Below are positions 35,115 through 47,353 of a DNA stretch of 64,000 nt, one piece after another. The notes below the pieces were generated by a model, which had not been told where the DNA came from, ran no database searches, and was given only the letters and a program-made list of their open reading frames with translations. Numbering within the stretch: the stretch's first letter is position 1; each line of letters opens with the position of its first letter. A program made the position numbers and the translations under genes. Source of the DNA: Ariolimax columbianus (lineage: Eukaryota > Mollusca > Gastropoda > Stylommatophora > Arionidae); the NCBI GenBank assembly GCA_036924085.1, contig JAVGWX010000011.1, forward strand, positions 22,889,739 through 22,953,738. The letters run 5' to 3'.

Positions 35115-35605
35115 ATACTAAGATAAGAGGACAGAGAAAGAAGGTCTAGGATGACGTGATGACCTAGTGAGGACAAGGTAGGTCGATGGAAGATAGAGAA
35201 AGAAGGTCTAGGATGATGTGACAACCTAGTGAGGACAAGGTAGGTCGAGGAAGATAGAGAAAGGTCTAGGATGATGTGACAACCTAGTGAGGACAAGATA
35301 GGTCGAGGAAGATAGAGAAAGAAGGTCTAGGATGATATGACGACCTAGTGAGGACAAGGTAGGTCGAGGAAGATAGAGAAAGAAGGTCTAGGATGATGTG
35401 ACGACCTAGTGAGGACAAGGTAGGTCGAGGAAGATAGAGAAAGAAGGACTAGGATGATGTGACGACCTAGTGAGGACAAGGTAGGTCGAGGAAGATAGAG
35501 AAAGAAGGTCTAGGATGATGTGACGACCTAGTGAGGAGAAGATAGGTCGAGGAAGATAGAGAAAGGTCTAGGATGACGTGATGATTTTGTGAGGACAAAA
35601 TAGAA
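35115..35605. repeat. 61-bp minisatellite, about 8 units
   Basis: Unit 'ggatgatgtgacgacctagt' + 'gaggacaaggtaggtcgagg' + 'aagatagagaaagaaggtct' + 'a'. Some units lack a 5-bp 'aagaa'. Confidence 0.95.
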
Positions 35606-35925
35606 ACACATAGCAACTGAAGTGCTGATATTCTCAAGGCAATGATAGGGGTGGAAGAAATTAGTTGTCAATGGCACTTGATGATGTTGAGTTTAGAAGT
35701 CAATTTAGACAATCTGCTATCACTTGCAGGATTCCCCATTGCAGGATTATAAAGTTGAGGAATAAAGGCTGCTTGCACCTGCAGTCCCCACACACTGAAA
35801 GGACTATGTTTTTTATTTTACCACCAACAGAAAATAACCTATATGTCTATAATTATCGCTTGTGGCTTAACTTATAATTGTCTGTCTTTTACGAGAATCC
35901 ACTAGCATCTAAAACAGTTTTTTAC

Positions 35926-36027
35926 CATTTTTTGCTCCACAGAATTTGATGCATCAGCTTTCTGGCTGGATTTCTGCCCTTCGTGACCTTCTTGATCCTC
36001 AGATCTAGCAGCCCCAATTCCTTCATT
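35926..36027 (-). CDS. MDN1: MDN1 exon (GHE motif in linker)
   Basis: 102 nt, 34 codons, phase 0 at both ends. Acceptor gttaacag, donor ATG|GTAAAA. Encodes SEDQEGHEGQKSSQ, comparable to the QAEGHESN segment of vertebrate midasin. Confidence 0.88.
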
Positions 36028-36148
36028 CTGTTAACAAGACAAATACATTCATTAAACGTATACATAATGGTATATAAAATTGAGTCAGTGTCTTCAATAC
36101 CAAAAAAAAAATTTTTTAATTTGAAAAAAAATTGTTAAAAAGTCAAAG

Positions 36149-36278
36149 AAATGTCCATGTTGTGTGCGCTCACAGGCCAGATGACCAGGAGGGATTGTTT
36201 AGATGGGTTTTTTCTGTAGCAGTCAAAGTTAACATGTTTCTCTCAGTTTGAGAGCACCAGTTTTATACAAGACTGCAC
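36149..36278 (-). ncRNA. Candidate H/ACA snoRNA, family A outlying copy i
   Basis: Hairpin 1 has a Watson-Crick GCAGUC/GACUGC stem and a CUCUC/GAGAG tip; H box ACAGAA. The 28S guide 'ggattgtt' is kept, but the opposite strand of the hairpin 2 closing stem has mutated ('tagatgg' for 'aacatgg'), leaving only CCAU/AUGG. Probably ageing. Confidence 0.6.
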
Positions 36279-36284
36279 TAACCC

Positions 36285-36645
36285 TGTAGGTTGGTTGATT
36301 TCTAATGCCCACAATGGGTTGGTAACCATTTTATGTGCCCTGAAAATGACGTTAAGTGACGGGTCACAGTAGCTTTCCTGACATCCCGACCATGCTGATG
36401 AAGTGGACCGGGATCCTCCAGGCAGTTGTGCAATGCTTGGCTTCATCTACGTGCCACTCACTACTACGGGGATTACGTGGAACCTCACCTTGTTAGTCAG
36501 ACTGTTGTCCCCAACAACAGCCCGTTTCCAGAACGACCAACAAGGAGGTCAGGTGAGGGTCTTGGTCAGTATATTTCTCCTGACACTGGCTAACATTGTC
36601 TGTTCAGTTGTTTTGCCTGACCTCATCGTCCCTATTAAAAAAACT
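36285..36645 (-). repeat. Dispersed repeat R2, minus copy
   Basis: Reverse-complement match of 5185-5495, lying between two family A snoRNA copies that share their ends. This suggests insertion together with a local duplication. Confidence 0.7.
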
Positions 36646-36745
36646 AGATGACCAGGAGGGATTGTTAACATGGTTTTTTCTGTAGCAGTCAAAGTTAACA
36701 AGTTTCTCTCAGTTTGAGAGCACCAGTTTTATACAAGACTGCACT
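36646..36745 (-). ncRNA. Family A snoRNA outlying copy ii, 3' truncated
   Basis: Hairpin 1 (GCAGUC/GACUGC) and H box remain. The ACA side of hairpin 2 is replaced by repeat R2, so it should not be stable. Confidence 0.6.
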
Positions 36746-36989
36746 AACCCTGTAGGAAGGTGTGATATGACAGTTCCATTGTTTATGAAAAGTATTATAA
36801 CACTAATAAAAAGAATGTTTGTTACCAGAGCTCGAACAAAGTTAAAACAAGTTACACTGTAACCAACACTAAGATGTGACTGAGGAGGGTTGGGCCTGGA
36901 GCTGGCTCCCTCATCCTATTAAAAACTATGTCACAAGAAAAATAAAAGAATATGTCTACACCACAATAAGAAGAGGAACAATTCATATA

Positions 36990-37950
36990 AATGGACAGCG
37001 TAGTTAGGAAAAACATAAGATGGCCACGCCTCAATGGCTGCGCTCTTGACTCGCTTTGGTGTTTGTGTCGAGTTTTCTGATGTTTGGTGGTTCCTGTTCG
37101 GATTATAATTAACAACTCCTTGACCAGATGGTATCAGGGATTTAATTCTGTGGAACTGATGTGCTTTCGATTGGTTATCGTGTTTATTATGCTGCATTTC
37201 GCTGCATTGCATGCCTGGCTTGAACTGTGGGAAACCAGTGCATGATGCGCGTTCAGCGTTCCGCTTGGCTGCATATCGGAGTTCGGTCCAGGTTATCACT
37301 ACTCAAGGATCCTCCTGCCTGCCCCTCCCTCCCTCTACAGGAGGTTACACTATACCTTTCCCAACTTCGTATTCTCAGCACAGCAACGGTCACGCTGACC
37401 AAAAGGTGGACACAATCTAGAGGATTCAGTGGCGGAACACAGAAAAAAAAAACAGTTTGACACAGACAGACACGGAAAGCCTGACACCAACATTAGTCTA
37501 ATACACTCCTCGCGGCCCTCATCCAAAGGCAGCAGAGTACTCAGCTCCACCTGGAATTTCGGTCAAAATGCTACGCATGAACACAGCCTCAGCAGACGGA
37601 CATGGTAGTGGTCAATCGATGCAACAGGCTTTTGACGCCTATGCGAACATTATTATTATAATTAGACGGAGCATGTAACCTAGTCGACAGTGAGTGAGCT
37701 GGCTTGCAAAGACTGGGATTACAGCATGCCAGGGTTCGAAATCATCTGTACATAGTTTGTGCCTGGTACGAATGCTCCTCCAGTCGATCCAGCTGTAAAT
37801 GTGTACCTGACTTATGAGTTGGGGAAGGTATAAACAGCAAGGAAGGGAACTGGCCACTCCACCTCACATAGGCTGCGGCTTAGTACATGAAGAGTTATCT
37901 TCATCCCTGACGATAATTGTTACCATGGGACTGACCTTTACCTTCACAGA
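36990..37950. other. Insertion splitting an old family A unit
   Basis: Sequences left (36880-37000) and right (37947-38217) of this block are collinear with the continuous 43910-44334. The roughly 950 bp between are therefore inserted. The block holds a SINE (37668-37948) plus about 650 bp of unrecognised DNA with short open frames on both strands and no assigned function. Confidence 0.55.
37668..37948 (+). mobile_element. tRNA-derived SINE, family 2
   Basis: Aligns with 18745-19025. B-box 'cagggttcgaaatc', body 'gtaaatgtgtacctgactta', 'cctcacataggctgcggctt'. Confidence 0.72.
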
Positions 37951-38217
37951 TACAAGCTGGTCATTAGGTCTTTTCTGTTTATCTCACTAACTGATATCAG
38001 AACCGTCAGAAAAGGTAGCTAAGGTGAGTTATCAACATTCTAGATACTTAGGTCACTGATTTCTTTTATGCTGTTTTGATTTGTTTTATCACTGAAAAGG
38101 TCCATTATTCGTCAAAATCTCTGAAGTAAAATTTCATTTAAACCCGTTATGTTTTTGTTTTGGCTACTAAAAAGATGTGAAACTCATGCCAATACTACTG
38201 ATGGGAGAAGACATTCA

Positions 38218-38347
38218 AAATGTCCATGTTGTGTGCGCTCACAGGCCAGATGACCAGGAGGGATTGTTAACATGGTTTTACTGTTGCAGTCAAAGTTAAC
38301 CAGTTCTCTCAATGTTTGAGAAAACTAGTTTTATTCAAGACTGCAGT
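38218..38347 (-). ncRNA. Candidate H/ACA snoRNA, family A outlying copy iii
   Basis: Diverged but structurally sound: GCAGUC/GACUGC stem, tip re-paired as CUCAA/UUGAG, H box ACAGUA, hairpin 2 closing stem CCAUGUU/AACAUGG, then ACAUUU. Both 28S guide elements are unchanged. It lies in a different MDN1 intron from the main array. Confidence 0.75.
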
Positions 38348-38664
38348 AACTAGAAAGTGAGAGTGAATGAGTGAATGTAGGTGGATAGGTGGGTGAGTGA
38401 GTGACTGAGCGATCGAGCGAGTACGTGTGCATTAATATAATATATAACTGATGCTCATTTCATTGTACAGTTTCGGTCTGTACTAAATAGTGGTTCTCAA
38501 TATTTGGCAGAACAGAGGCGTATAACTTCTGCAGAATAAGAATCTAAATAGTGAGTGAACATTTGACACAAGAAGTTGTGTTCGTTATATCTTATAATTT
38601 ACCAATCTGGATTTTAAAAAGTATGGAAGTTCTTCAGCACCTGAATTACTTTTCAGCACCTCAC
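38348..38664. other. Intronic sequence with low-complexity GTGA tract
   Basis: A 'gtgagtgagtgactgagcga' type tract at 38354-38420; nothing else recognised. Confidence 0.5.
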
Positions 38665-38900
38665 ATTTTTCTAGGCTGCTCACTTTGAGAGACTGTATAT
38701 ATTTTGTTTGTCGTATAAATATGATTTGTTCGTGTGTAGGGACATAAATGAATAAATAACTTGTTGGCGGTATTGTTTTTGTTGTGTGTGTATTAGTTTC
38801 TGTAATAAAAGAAGTTGGTGAAAATGAAAAACGGCAACAACATTTAGATTTATCAATTGTTCAGGGAAACGAGACCTTCGGAATTTGAAAATTGTCACAG
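38665..38900 (-). repeat. Dispersed repeat R4, 3' half
   Basis: Reverse complement matches 13740-13900 ('cagaaactaatacacacaca', 'caacaagttatttattcat', 'caaatcatattta'). Confidence 0.65.
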
Positions 38901-39469
38901 AACACTGATAGTGTTTCTTACAAGATCGTCACATCTGTTATTTTTCCTTACAAATGTACTTAATACTGCTAAATAAACAGATCTATCTCAGAAAAATATG
39001 TTGCAACAACTTACCCGTAACATCACCCGTAATAATGGAATAATCCATCAGTCGTCCAGAAAGAAGAGAACATATCGTTTCAAAATTCTCTATCTAACTA
39101 AACTGGCCATCTTGCTTGTTTACATCTACAATGATGGCATTGTCTATTTTTAGATTCTAAATGGCTGAGTGTTCAACAGGTGTAAATGCACAACAATGCT
39201 CTAGAATATTCTTCTTATCGCTCAGCGTATTTTCTTGACACCAGTGGCAGAGTGACCATGTAATTTTTTGACGCAATAACTGGCCCTGCGCATGGTGAAG
39301 GTTAAGCAACCAACAACAAATATGTTGTTCAAAGTGCTAGTCTTACATGAAAACTATTTCATTCTACTAACTACTGAATGGTTACCACAAGCCGTACATT
39401 CTGGTCAAAGATCAATGTCATTGTATATACCCTACCAGATAGACTTTGAATTATTGACTTAGTCTTAAT
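38901..39469. other. Intronic sequence without recognised features
   Basis: AT-rich; no repeat or exon identified. Confidence 0.4.
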
Positions 39470-39600
39470 CAAGCGTGGCCAAATGGTTTCGAGGTCTTCT
39501 TGCTGGCCGATAAGGAGGGCAGTGGTTCAAATCCCGGTATGGCATTTGTTGTTTTTCTGTTTGGTGTGAAATAAACAAACATAGCCAGCACACGATGTGA
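39470..39600 (+). mobile_element. tRNA-derived SINE, family 4
   Basis: tRNA-like head with A-box 'gtggccaaatggtttcgagg' and B-box 'gtggttcaaatccc', then a T-rich body. The acceptor stem is not complementary, so it is not scored as a tRNA gene. Confidence 0.5.
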
Positions 39601-39929
39601 CAACAAAAGTGGCCTGTAGTTCTCAGCCTAAAAAAAACCTTCGACTTCCCCAACAATGGAGAAAATTCGTATGAAGTTCATTTTTTTAAACAGTTCTTAA
39701 TTTATTCTTTTGCAGAGGTGGTTTCCCATGTGCAGTTTCCAGCTCTTCTACAAGTTGGAGATAGCCGGTTCATAGGGGTGGGTGTCTTCGTCGCATGGGT
39801 ACCCAAAAAGTGGCTGCTGTGCTCCAGCATCTGTCTCTCTTTCTGACTACAAGGAAAGCCCAGTGATGTTTGGAGTTGTTGACATGCTGTAGGACATTCT
39901 TCCTTGACATGTGACATGTCCCATAAGTC

Positions 39930-40080
39930 CTGCTGAAGTTGGATGTGTCCGACTGAAAGGTGCAAATATCGCAGTCAAGCTGTAAACTACATCACTACGC
40001 ATTCCGTTCTCTGAGCAACATTCTGCTACATAAAGCCCTTTCAGGGCCGGGTAGCAGGAGATTAAGAACGAACGAAGCCA
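39930..40080 (+). repeat. Dispersed repeat R3, 3' part
   Basis: Same 3' module as 60890-61042, ending 'gaacgaacgaagcc'. Confidence 0.65.
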
Positions 40081-40189
40081 AGCTAAGCCAAGCCATTTCC
40101 CAAAAGTCACTATTGTGTAGGTCCTTCTGACATTGAGAAGCCCTTAAGACGGCACTCAAGCAAGGGATGTGTTGCCCTTAACTGGTTTT

Positions 40190-40522
40190 CTCCGGAAGCT
40201 GAATAGTGCATGGGCTGTAGTAGTCAATGACCCAAAACTGACTGCTAGCATCAGGACCAACGACCCAGAGCTGACAAAACCCTTTTCCAACTCCACAAGA
40301 TGATCCTGGATAACAGGCTGCAACAGGCAGACTGGATAAGGAGAAGGGATCGAAGAGACAAGGCTAAACTGGTACTCAAAAATATGATGATGAAGTTGGA
40401 TGTGCTGGACCGGAAAGTGCAAATATTGCAGTAAAGCTGTAAACTATTACACATGACACAACACATCATGCTACTTGCAAAGCCTTTTTCAGGGCTTGGT
40501 AGCAGGAGTTTGATAATGACAG
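40190..40522 (+). repeat. Dispersed repeat R3, near full-length
   Basis: Aligns with 60685-61042 over both body ('actgctagcatcagg', 'gatcctggataacaggctgc') and tail ('gagaagaagaaaaag'). Confidence 0.7.
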
Positions 40523-40984
40523 AGAAGAAGAAAAAGTTAGTTTTCCCATTGATGTTTGGTACAGAAGTTATCTCAAAATGTCACAGTTCAACACTCAGTG
40601 CTGTTTAACACATGATGCATTCGTAATTTTATTTTACAATTTCTAAACAACTTCTGCCCAAAACCAACATCTGTTGCCTGACATGTGTTACAGGCAGTGA
40701 TTACCAGCAGGTTGACCCAATTTCTACTATGTGTATCCAATCAGAGCACTATTCAGTCAAACACTATTAGCTTATTGAAATGAAAAAAAGGCGAGGCTGC
40801 GGCGGCACTTTGGTTTAAAATAAAGTGGTAAAAAACATAAATAGATATTGTTCGATACCGCCATAAGACGAAAACACTAACAATATCTACGTTACGACCA
40901 ACATATTAAAGTCTTTTTTTTACACTGTAGATTATGGAATACACAATTTAGCTCCAAAGAAATACATAAAAAATATTTTATATA

Positions 40985-41145
40985 GCCAAAATATATTTAT
41001 CAAACAGATAATAACAGCAAATGAATGGCCACTTCACAGGCTAAAATTGGCTCCATCACCTATGTGTATGTGTGAGCAAGCATCACAGACAGTCGAACAT
41101 ATCCAGCAGAACTGTTATATGCTTAACCTTTAGCACTCCAATGTT
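40985..41145 (+). mobile_element. RNase H-type LINE C-terminal fragment
   Basis: Encodes LAPSPMCMCEQASQTVEHIQ followed by QNCYMLN, the zinc-knuckle region of these LINEs. Confidence 0.5.
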
Positions 41146-41149
41146 AAAA

Positions 41150-41690
41150 GAGAACCAACCAACTCGGCCTACAAAAAACGGTGTGCGGAGTCACTCCCAA
41201 CAGCCATTTTTTACTGCTCCGTATATACACGATATTTTGCCGGTTAAAGTATCGTATGTTCGATTACAAATGGCTTTTAAACAGTTTTAATTTTGTATAC
41301 ACCGTTTGGAGCAAGCTGACTTTTTGCGAAAGGGGAAGTAGGTTGTTGGGAAAGATCTTTATCGAGTAGATCTGTTTATTTTGTTTGTTTAAATGAAAGA
41401 ACTACATTTGAATTGGAAACTAACAGTTGTGTCGATATTGTAAACACGGTATCGATACGTTGTTGTGGTTTCAATGGTTTTCTATCGAAGTGACTAGGCG
41501 TAGTGGCCGAGTCCAAATTTTTTCCGAGATTTTCATACATTTTCAACTTCATCTTTTTCAATCTCAAAAACTAACAAACACACAACAAAAACAATAACAC
41601 CCACATGTTCGTTATGCTATTGTGTGTCTACACGCAAGAAAATCATATTTATTGACAAACAAACATAAAAGTTACAAATTTTGAAAGACG
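41150..41690 (+). repeat. Dispersed repeat R4, second full copy
   Basis: Collinear with 13380-13915. Confidence 0.7.
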
Positions 41691-42039
41691 ATACCATAGC
41701 GACAAATTAAGAAAATTAATTAGGTAAACCAATTGTGTACTGAGCACTGGTTCATGGAGATGAACCTTCACACATAGCCATTTGGAAGTTTTGAAGAACT
41801 TCACCATAGCAATCTTTACCTAGAGAACTGGTGTTCAAGTTAAGATGACTCCTTTTTTTTTAAATGTGACAAACGAGAAGGAGAAGATAAAAGTGAAAGA
41901 AATAGAAGAGAGGAGTTTTAGTTTAGGCAAAGAATCAACGTCATTTCACATGCTCTGTTCTTCTCCATCTTTGTTTAGAATCTCAGCACAATACACGAAT
42001 TCCAAAGCACCAGCGATATCCCGTAATAGATTGGGTTAC

Positions 42040-42262
42040 CGTAATTTTGAATTTTTCCCAGGCAGTGGCTGTTAAGCCTACTCTTTTTTATTTCCAACTG
42101 CCATGGCATTTTTAACGTGCGTAACACTGCACTTTACTTTAACACTGCACACGGGCATCCGATCTCTACTACCCAGAGATATTCCAGTCTCCACTGTGAT
42201 TTGAACCCGCGACCTCCAGCAGAGGCTGCCTTTTTACCTCAAGACCACTAAGTTCCCGAAAA
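42040..42262 (-). mobile_element. SINE family 1, minus copy
   Basis: B-box on the minus strand 'gcgggttcaaatc' and head 'agtggtcttgaggtaaaaag'. It abuts an MDN1 exon within 50 bp. Confidence 0.7.
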
Positions 42263-42310
42263 CAAAGACAACATCTGCTTCTCTAAATAAAGTATGTTAC
42301 TCCAACAAAC

Positions 42311-42502
42311 CTCTTCCTTCTCGTCCTGCTTGTCTCTCACTGCCTCCTGTTCGTTCTCCTGCTCCAGTCCTCTCCCCAAGCTGTCAGCAATCTCTGCTTG
42401 CTGGTTGGCATCTCCTGCATCCTCAACTGTGTCTACTTTGTCCTGTGAGGCAACAACATCCTCTCTGTCTCTGCCCAGTTCAGCTGTTGGTTTCTCTTCT
42501 TC
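42311..42502 (-). CDS. MDN1: MDN1 exon (acidic linker, LGRGLEQENEQ)
   Basis: 192 nt, 64 codons, phase 0 at both ends. Acceptor catccacag, donor GAG|GTTTGT. Glu/Asp/Gln-rich, with ADSLGRGLEQENEQEA. Identified by composition, phase agreement and position in the exon series. Confidence 0.85.
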
Positions 42503-42580
42503 CTGTGGATGAACATTTAACATTATTTCAAATTTATATTACACAAAAAAAGGACATAGATGAGGAAGACAGTTGATGTA

Positions 42581-43392
42581 GGGAGACTGGTAGGAGAGAG
42601 ATCCAGATTTAGGTACTGTCAATTTTACGTGAGCGCAAAATAATGAGACAAATATGAGGTACAAAAAGTAATTAGGGAGACTGGTAGAAGAGAGATCCAG
42701 ATTTAGATACTGTTCATTTTACATGAGCGCAAAATAATGAGACAAATATGAGGTACAAAAAGTAATTAGGGAGACTGGTAGAAGAGAGATCCAGATTTAG
42801 ATTCTGTTAATTTTACATGAGCGCAAAATAATGAGACAAATATGAGGTACAAAAAGTAATTAGGGAGACTGGTAGAAGAGAGATCCAGATTTAGATTCTG
42901 TTCATTTTACATGAGCGCAAAATAATGAGACAAATATGAGGTACAAAAAGTAATTAGGGAGACTGGTAGAAGAGAGATCCAGATTTAGATTCTGTTAATT
43001 TTACATGAGCGCAAAATAATGAGACAAATATGAGGTACAAAAAGTAATTAGGGAGACTGGTAGAAGAGAGATCCAGATTTAGATTCTGTTAATTTTACAT
43101 GAGCGCAAAATAATGAGACAAATATGAGGTACAAAAAGTAATTAGGGAGACTGGTAGAAGAGAGATCCAGATTTAGATTCTGTTAATTTTACATGAGCGC
43201 AAAATAATGAGACAAATATGAGGTACAAAAAGTAATTAGGGAGACTGGTAGAAGAGAGATCCAGATTTAGATTCTGTTAATTTTACATGAGCGCAAAATA
43301 ATGAGACAAGTATGAGGTACAAAAAGTAATTAGGGAGACTGGTAGAAGAGAGATCCAGATTTAGATACTATTAATTTTACATTACCAAAAAA
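42581..43392. repeat. 94-bp minisatellite, about 8.6 units
   Basis: Unit starts 'gggagactggtagaagagag' and ends 'gaggtacaaaaagtaatta'. Units differ by only a few bases. It begins about 80 bp upstream of an MDN1 acceptor. Confidence 0.96.
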
Positions 43393-44333
43393 TAATGAGA
43401 CTAATTATGTGTGTAATAATATTACTTCCAACTCTGGCCTATGCTTTGCATGGAGCTCAAAAAGAATACCTCACAAATAGATAAACGAATACAAATAATA
43501 AGATAAGTGTACACTATATGACATTTGTTAAAGATGGCCCTAACTGACACATCCTAAAGGTGATTACAGATGTCCCAAATTGACACGTCCTAAAGGTGAA
43601 TAAAAGTAACCCTAATTGACATGTCCTAAAGGTGATGAAAAGTGACCCTATGACATGTCCTAAAAGTTGACTAAAATTATCCTATCTGAAATGTCCTAAA
43701 GGTGACTAACATAACCTTGTCTATCCTAAATGCGACAAAAGATCACCCTATCTTAAATGTGACTAAAGATTACCCTTTCTGGAATGTCCTAAAAGGTGAC
43801 TATGTATGGCTATGATATTCTAAATGCTTAGATCCCCATTCTGATTTGAAGAAAAAAAACAGTTTTATACAAGACTGCACTAACTCTCTGTGTGTGTGAG
43901 TGATACAACTCATCCTATTAAAACTATAAGCCCCAAGAAAATGAAACGTATATTTCTACACCCCAATGTAGAAAAGGAACAATCCAGTCAGTCAGTCAGT
44001 CATATAAATTGACAGCACATTTAGATCAAGCTGGACATTAAGTCTTATCTGTTTACCTAACTAACTGATATCAGAACTCTTAGAATAAGGCCAGTATACT
44101 ATACCTAAAATATCGTAAAAGGTAGCTAATGTGGGTTGGGAATGCTCTAGATACTTAAGTTACTGCATTATTTTGTGCTGTTTCTTTCTTTATCTAATCC
44201 CTGATAAAGATCTTTACTATTTGAAATTTCTGCAAATGCCCACAAGAAAAATTGTATTTGAACCCATTTTGTTTTACAGATACTAAATAGGTGTGAAACC
44301 CATGTCAATATCAGTGATGGGATGAGACATTCA

Positions 44334-44463
44334 AAATGTCCATGTTGTGTGCGCTCACAGACCAGATGACCAGGAGGGATTGTTAACATGGTTTTACTGT
44401 GGCAATCAAAGTTAACAAGATTCCCAGTATTCGAGAGCACCAGTTTTATACAAGACTGCACTA
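44334..44463 (-). ncRNA. Candidate H/ACA snoRNA, family A copy 1
   Basis: H box ACAGUA; hairpin 2 tip re-paired as GGUC/GGUC. One pair is lost in the hairpin 1 tip (GGGAA for GGGAG). Confidence 0.75.
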
Positions 44464-44826
44464 ATCATGTGAGTGTGATATAACAATCACAAGTTGATGT
44501 GTGTAATAATATTACTTCCAACTCTGGCCTATGCTTTGTATGACCTAAAAGGTGACCAAAATAATCATATCTGAAATGTCCTAAAGGGTGACTAAAATGA
44601 CCCTATCTGAAATGATCTATAAGGTGACTAAAATTACCATATATGACATGTTCTAAAAGGTGACTAAAATGACCCTATCTGAAATGACCTAAAATGTGAC
44701 TAAAGATTACCCTTTCTGGCATGTCCTAAAAGGTGACTATGTGTGGTTATGATATTCTAAATGCTTAGATCACCATTCTGATTTGTGTCGTTATCATTTG
44801 AAAAAAACCAGTAATGTTAGTTAATT

Positions 44827-44956
44827 AAATGTCCATGTTGTGTGCGCTCTCAGGCCAGATGACCAGGAGGGATTGTTAACATGGTTTTACTGTAGCAATC
44901 AAAGTTAACCAGATCTCCCATTGTTGAAGAACATCCGTTTTATACTAGACTGCATT
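44827..44956 (-). ncRNA. Candidate H/ACA snoRNA, family A copy 2
   Basis: Subtype with a different hairpin 1 tip (UGUU/AACA, loop CUUC); the other elements match the reference copy. Confidence 0.7.
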
Positions 44957-45400
44957 AACTGTGTGTGTGTGAGAGAGATACAACTGTCACTCATCCTATA
45001 AAAACTAAAAGCCACAAGAAAAGGAAAGAATATATCTACATCCCAAGATAGAAGAGGAACAATTCAGTCACTCAATCAGTCAGTCAGTCAGTCAGTCATA
45101 GAGATGTACAGCACATCTAGATACCAGCTGGACATTATGTATTATCTCCCTAACTGATAACAGAGCCCCAAGAATGAGCCCAGTATACCATACCCAACAT
45201 ATCATTTAAGGGAGCTAAGGTGGGTTGAGAATGCTCTGGATACTAAAGGTCACTGCATTATCTAATCCCTGATAAAGATCTTTACTGCTTGAAACATTTG
45301 CTAATGCTCTCATGTAAAATTCTATTTGAACAGATTTTGTTTTTCATTACTAAGAAAATGTGAAACTCATGTTAATATCAGTGATATGGTGAGACATTCA

Positions 45401-45530
45401 AAATGTCCATGTTGTGTGCGCTCATAGATCAGATGACCAGGAGGGATTGTTAACATGGTTTTACTGTAGCAATCAAAGTTAACAATTTCTCCCAGTGTTC
45501 GAGAGCACCAGTTTTATACAAGACTGCACT
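45401..45530 (-). ncRNA. Candidate H/ACA snoRNA, family A copy 3
   Basis: Hairpin 2 tip GGUC/GAUC: two substitutions relative to GGCC, all four pairs kept. Inner AAC/GUU pairing of hairpin 1 is altered by 'aacaatttct'. Confidence 0.75.
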
Positions 45531-46024
45531 AATTATGTGAGTGTGATATAGATGATCATTTCCCTGTACATTTATCACATCAACAGTAACAATCACAAGT
45601 TGATGTGTAATAATATTACTTCCAGCTCTGGCCTATGCTTTGTATGACCTAAAAGGTGACTAAAATGACACTATCTTAAATGTCCTAAAAAGTGACAAAT
45701 GACCCTATCGTAAATGTCCTAAAAGGTGACTAAAATGACCCTATCTTAAATGTAATAAATGGTGACTAAAATGACCATATCTGAAATGATATGTAAGGTG
45801 ACTAAATGACCCTATCTCGCATGTCATAAGTGTGACTAAAGATTACAATATCTGGCATGTCCAAAATGTGACTAAATATCACCCTATCTGGCATGTCCTA
45901 AATGTGACTAAATATCACCCTATCTGGCATGTCCTAAAAGGTCACTATGTATGGCTATGATATTCTAAATGCTTAGATCTCCATTCTGATTTGTGTCCTA
46001 ATTTTTTGAAAATGTTAGTTGATA

Positions 46025-46154
46025 AAATGTCCATGTTGTGTGCGCTCTCAGGCCAGATGACCAGGAGGGATTGTTAACATGGTTTTACTGTAGCAATCAA
46101 AGTTAACAAGTTCTCCCAGTGTTTGAGAGCACCAGTTCTTTACAAGACTGCACT
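46025..46154 (-). ncRNA. Candidate H/ACA snoRNA, family A copy 4
   Basis: As the reference, but the hairpin 1 pocket reads with 'ttctttacaag' in place of 'ttttatacaag'. Confidence 0.75.
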
Positions 46155-46656
46155 AATCATGTGAGTGTGATATAGATTATCTTTTCCCTGTACATTTATC
46201 ATATCAACAATAACAATCACAAGCTGATGTGTGTAATAATATTACTTCCAACTTTCAACTATGCTTTGTAATGGGCTCAACAAGAATACCCCACAAACAG
46301 ATAAACGAATTCAAATAATATAATAAGTGTACACTATATGGCATGTCCTAAAAGGTGACTAAAGATGGCCCTATATGACATGTTCTAAGTGACTAAATAT
46401 AGTCCTATCTGACATGTCCTAAACGATGATACTATCTGACACATCCTGAAACGTGGCTAAAGATGGCCGTATTTGACATGTTTCTATAAGTGACTAAAGA
46501 TGGCCCTATCTGACCTGTACTAAAAGGTGACTAAAATTACCCGTCTATCATGTCCTAAAAGGTGACTACAAATGGCTATGATATTCTAAATGCTTATATC
46601 ATCATTTTGATTTGTGGCGTTATCATTTGAAAAAAAACCAGTCATATTAGTCAACT

Positions 46657-46786
46657 AAATGTCCATGTTGTGTGCGCTCACAGATCAGATGACCAGGAGG
46701 GATTGTTAACATGGTTTTACTATAGCAATCAAAGTTAACAAGTTCTCCCAGTGTTGGAGAGCACCAGTTTTATAAAAGACTGCACT
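46657..46786 (-). ncRNA. Candidate H/ACA snoRNA, family A copy 5
   Basis: H box AUAGUA, still ANANNA. Hairpin 2 tip GGUC/GAUC. The tip of hairpin 1 has 'tgttggagag' and the pocket 'tataaaagac'. Confidence 0.72.
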
Positions 46787-47223
46787 AATCATGTGAGTGT
46801 GAAATAAATGATCCTCATTTCCCTGTACATTTATCACATCAACAGTAACAATCACAATTTGATGTGTAATAATATTACTTCCAACTCTGGCCTATGCTTT
46901 GTATGACCTAAAAGGTGACTGAAATGACCCTATCTCAAATGTCCTAAAAGGTGACAAATGACCCTATCTTAAATGTCCTAAAAAGTGACTAAAATGACCA
47001 TATCTGAAATGTCCTAAAAGGTGACCAAAATAATCATATCTGAAATGTCCTAAAGGGTGACTAAAATGACCCTATCTGAAATGACCTAAAATGTGACTAA
47101 AGATTACCCTTTCTGGCATGTCCTAAAAGGTGACTATGTGTGGTTATGATATTCTAAATGCTTAGATCACCATTCTGATTTGTGTCGTTATCATTTGAAA
47201 AAAACCAGTAATGTTAGTTAATT

Positions 47224-47353
47224 AAATGTCCATGTTGTGTGCGCTCTCAGGCCAGATGACCAGGAGGGATTGTTAACATGGTTTTACTGTAGCAATCAAA
47301 GTTAACAAGTTCTCCCAGTGTTCGAGAGCACCAGTTTTATACAAGACTGCACT
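47224..47353 (-). ncRNA. Candidate H/ACA snoRNA, family A copy 6
   Basis: All elements as in the reference copy. Confidence 0.78.

Noticed and set aside
36931..37420. Overlapping frames on both strands suggesting a gag-like or zinc-knuckle protein
   Set aside because: No motif holds in one frame; left as unclassified insertion.
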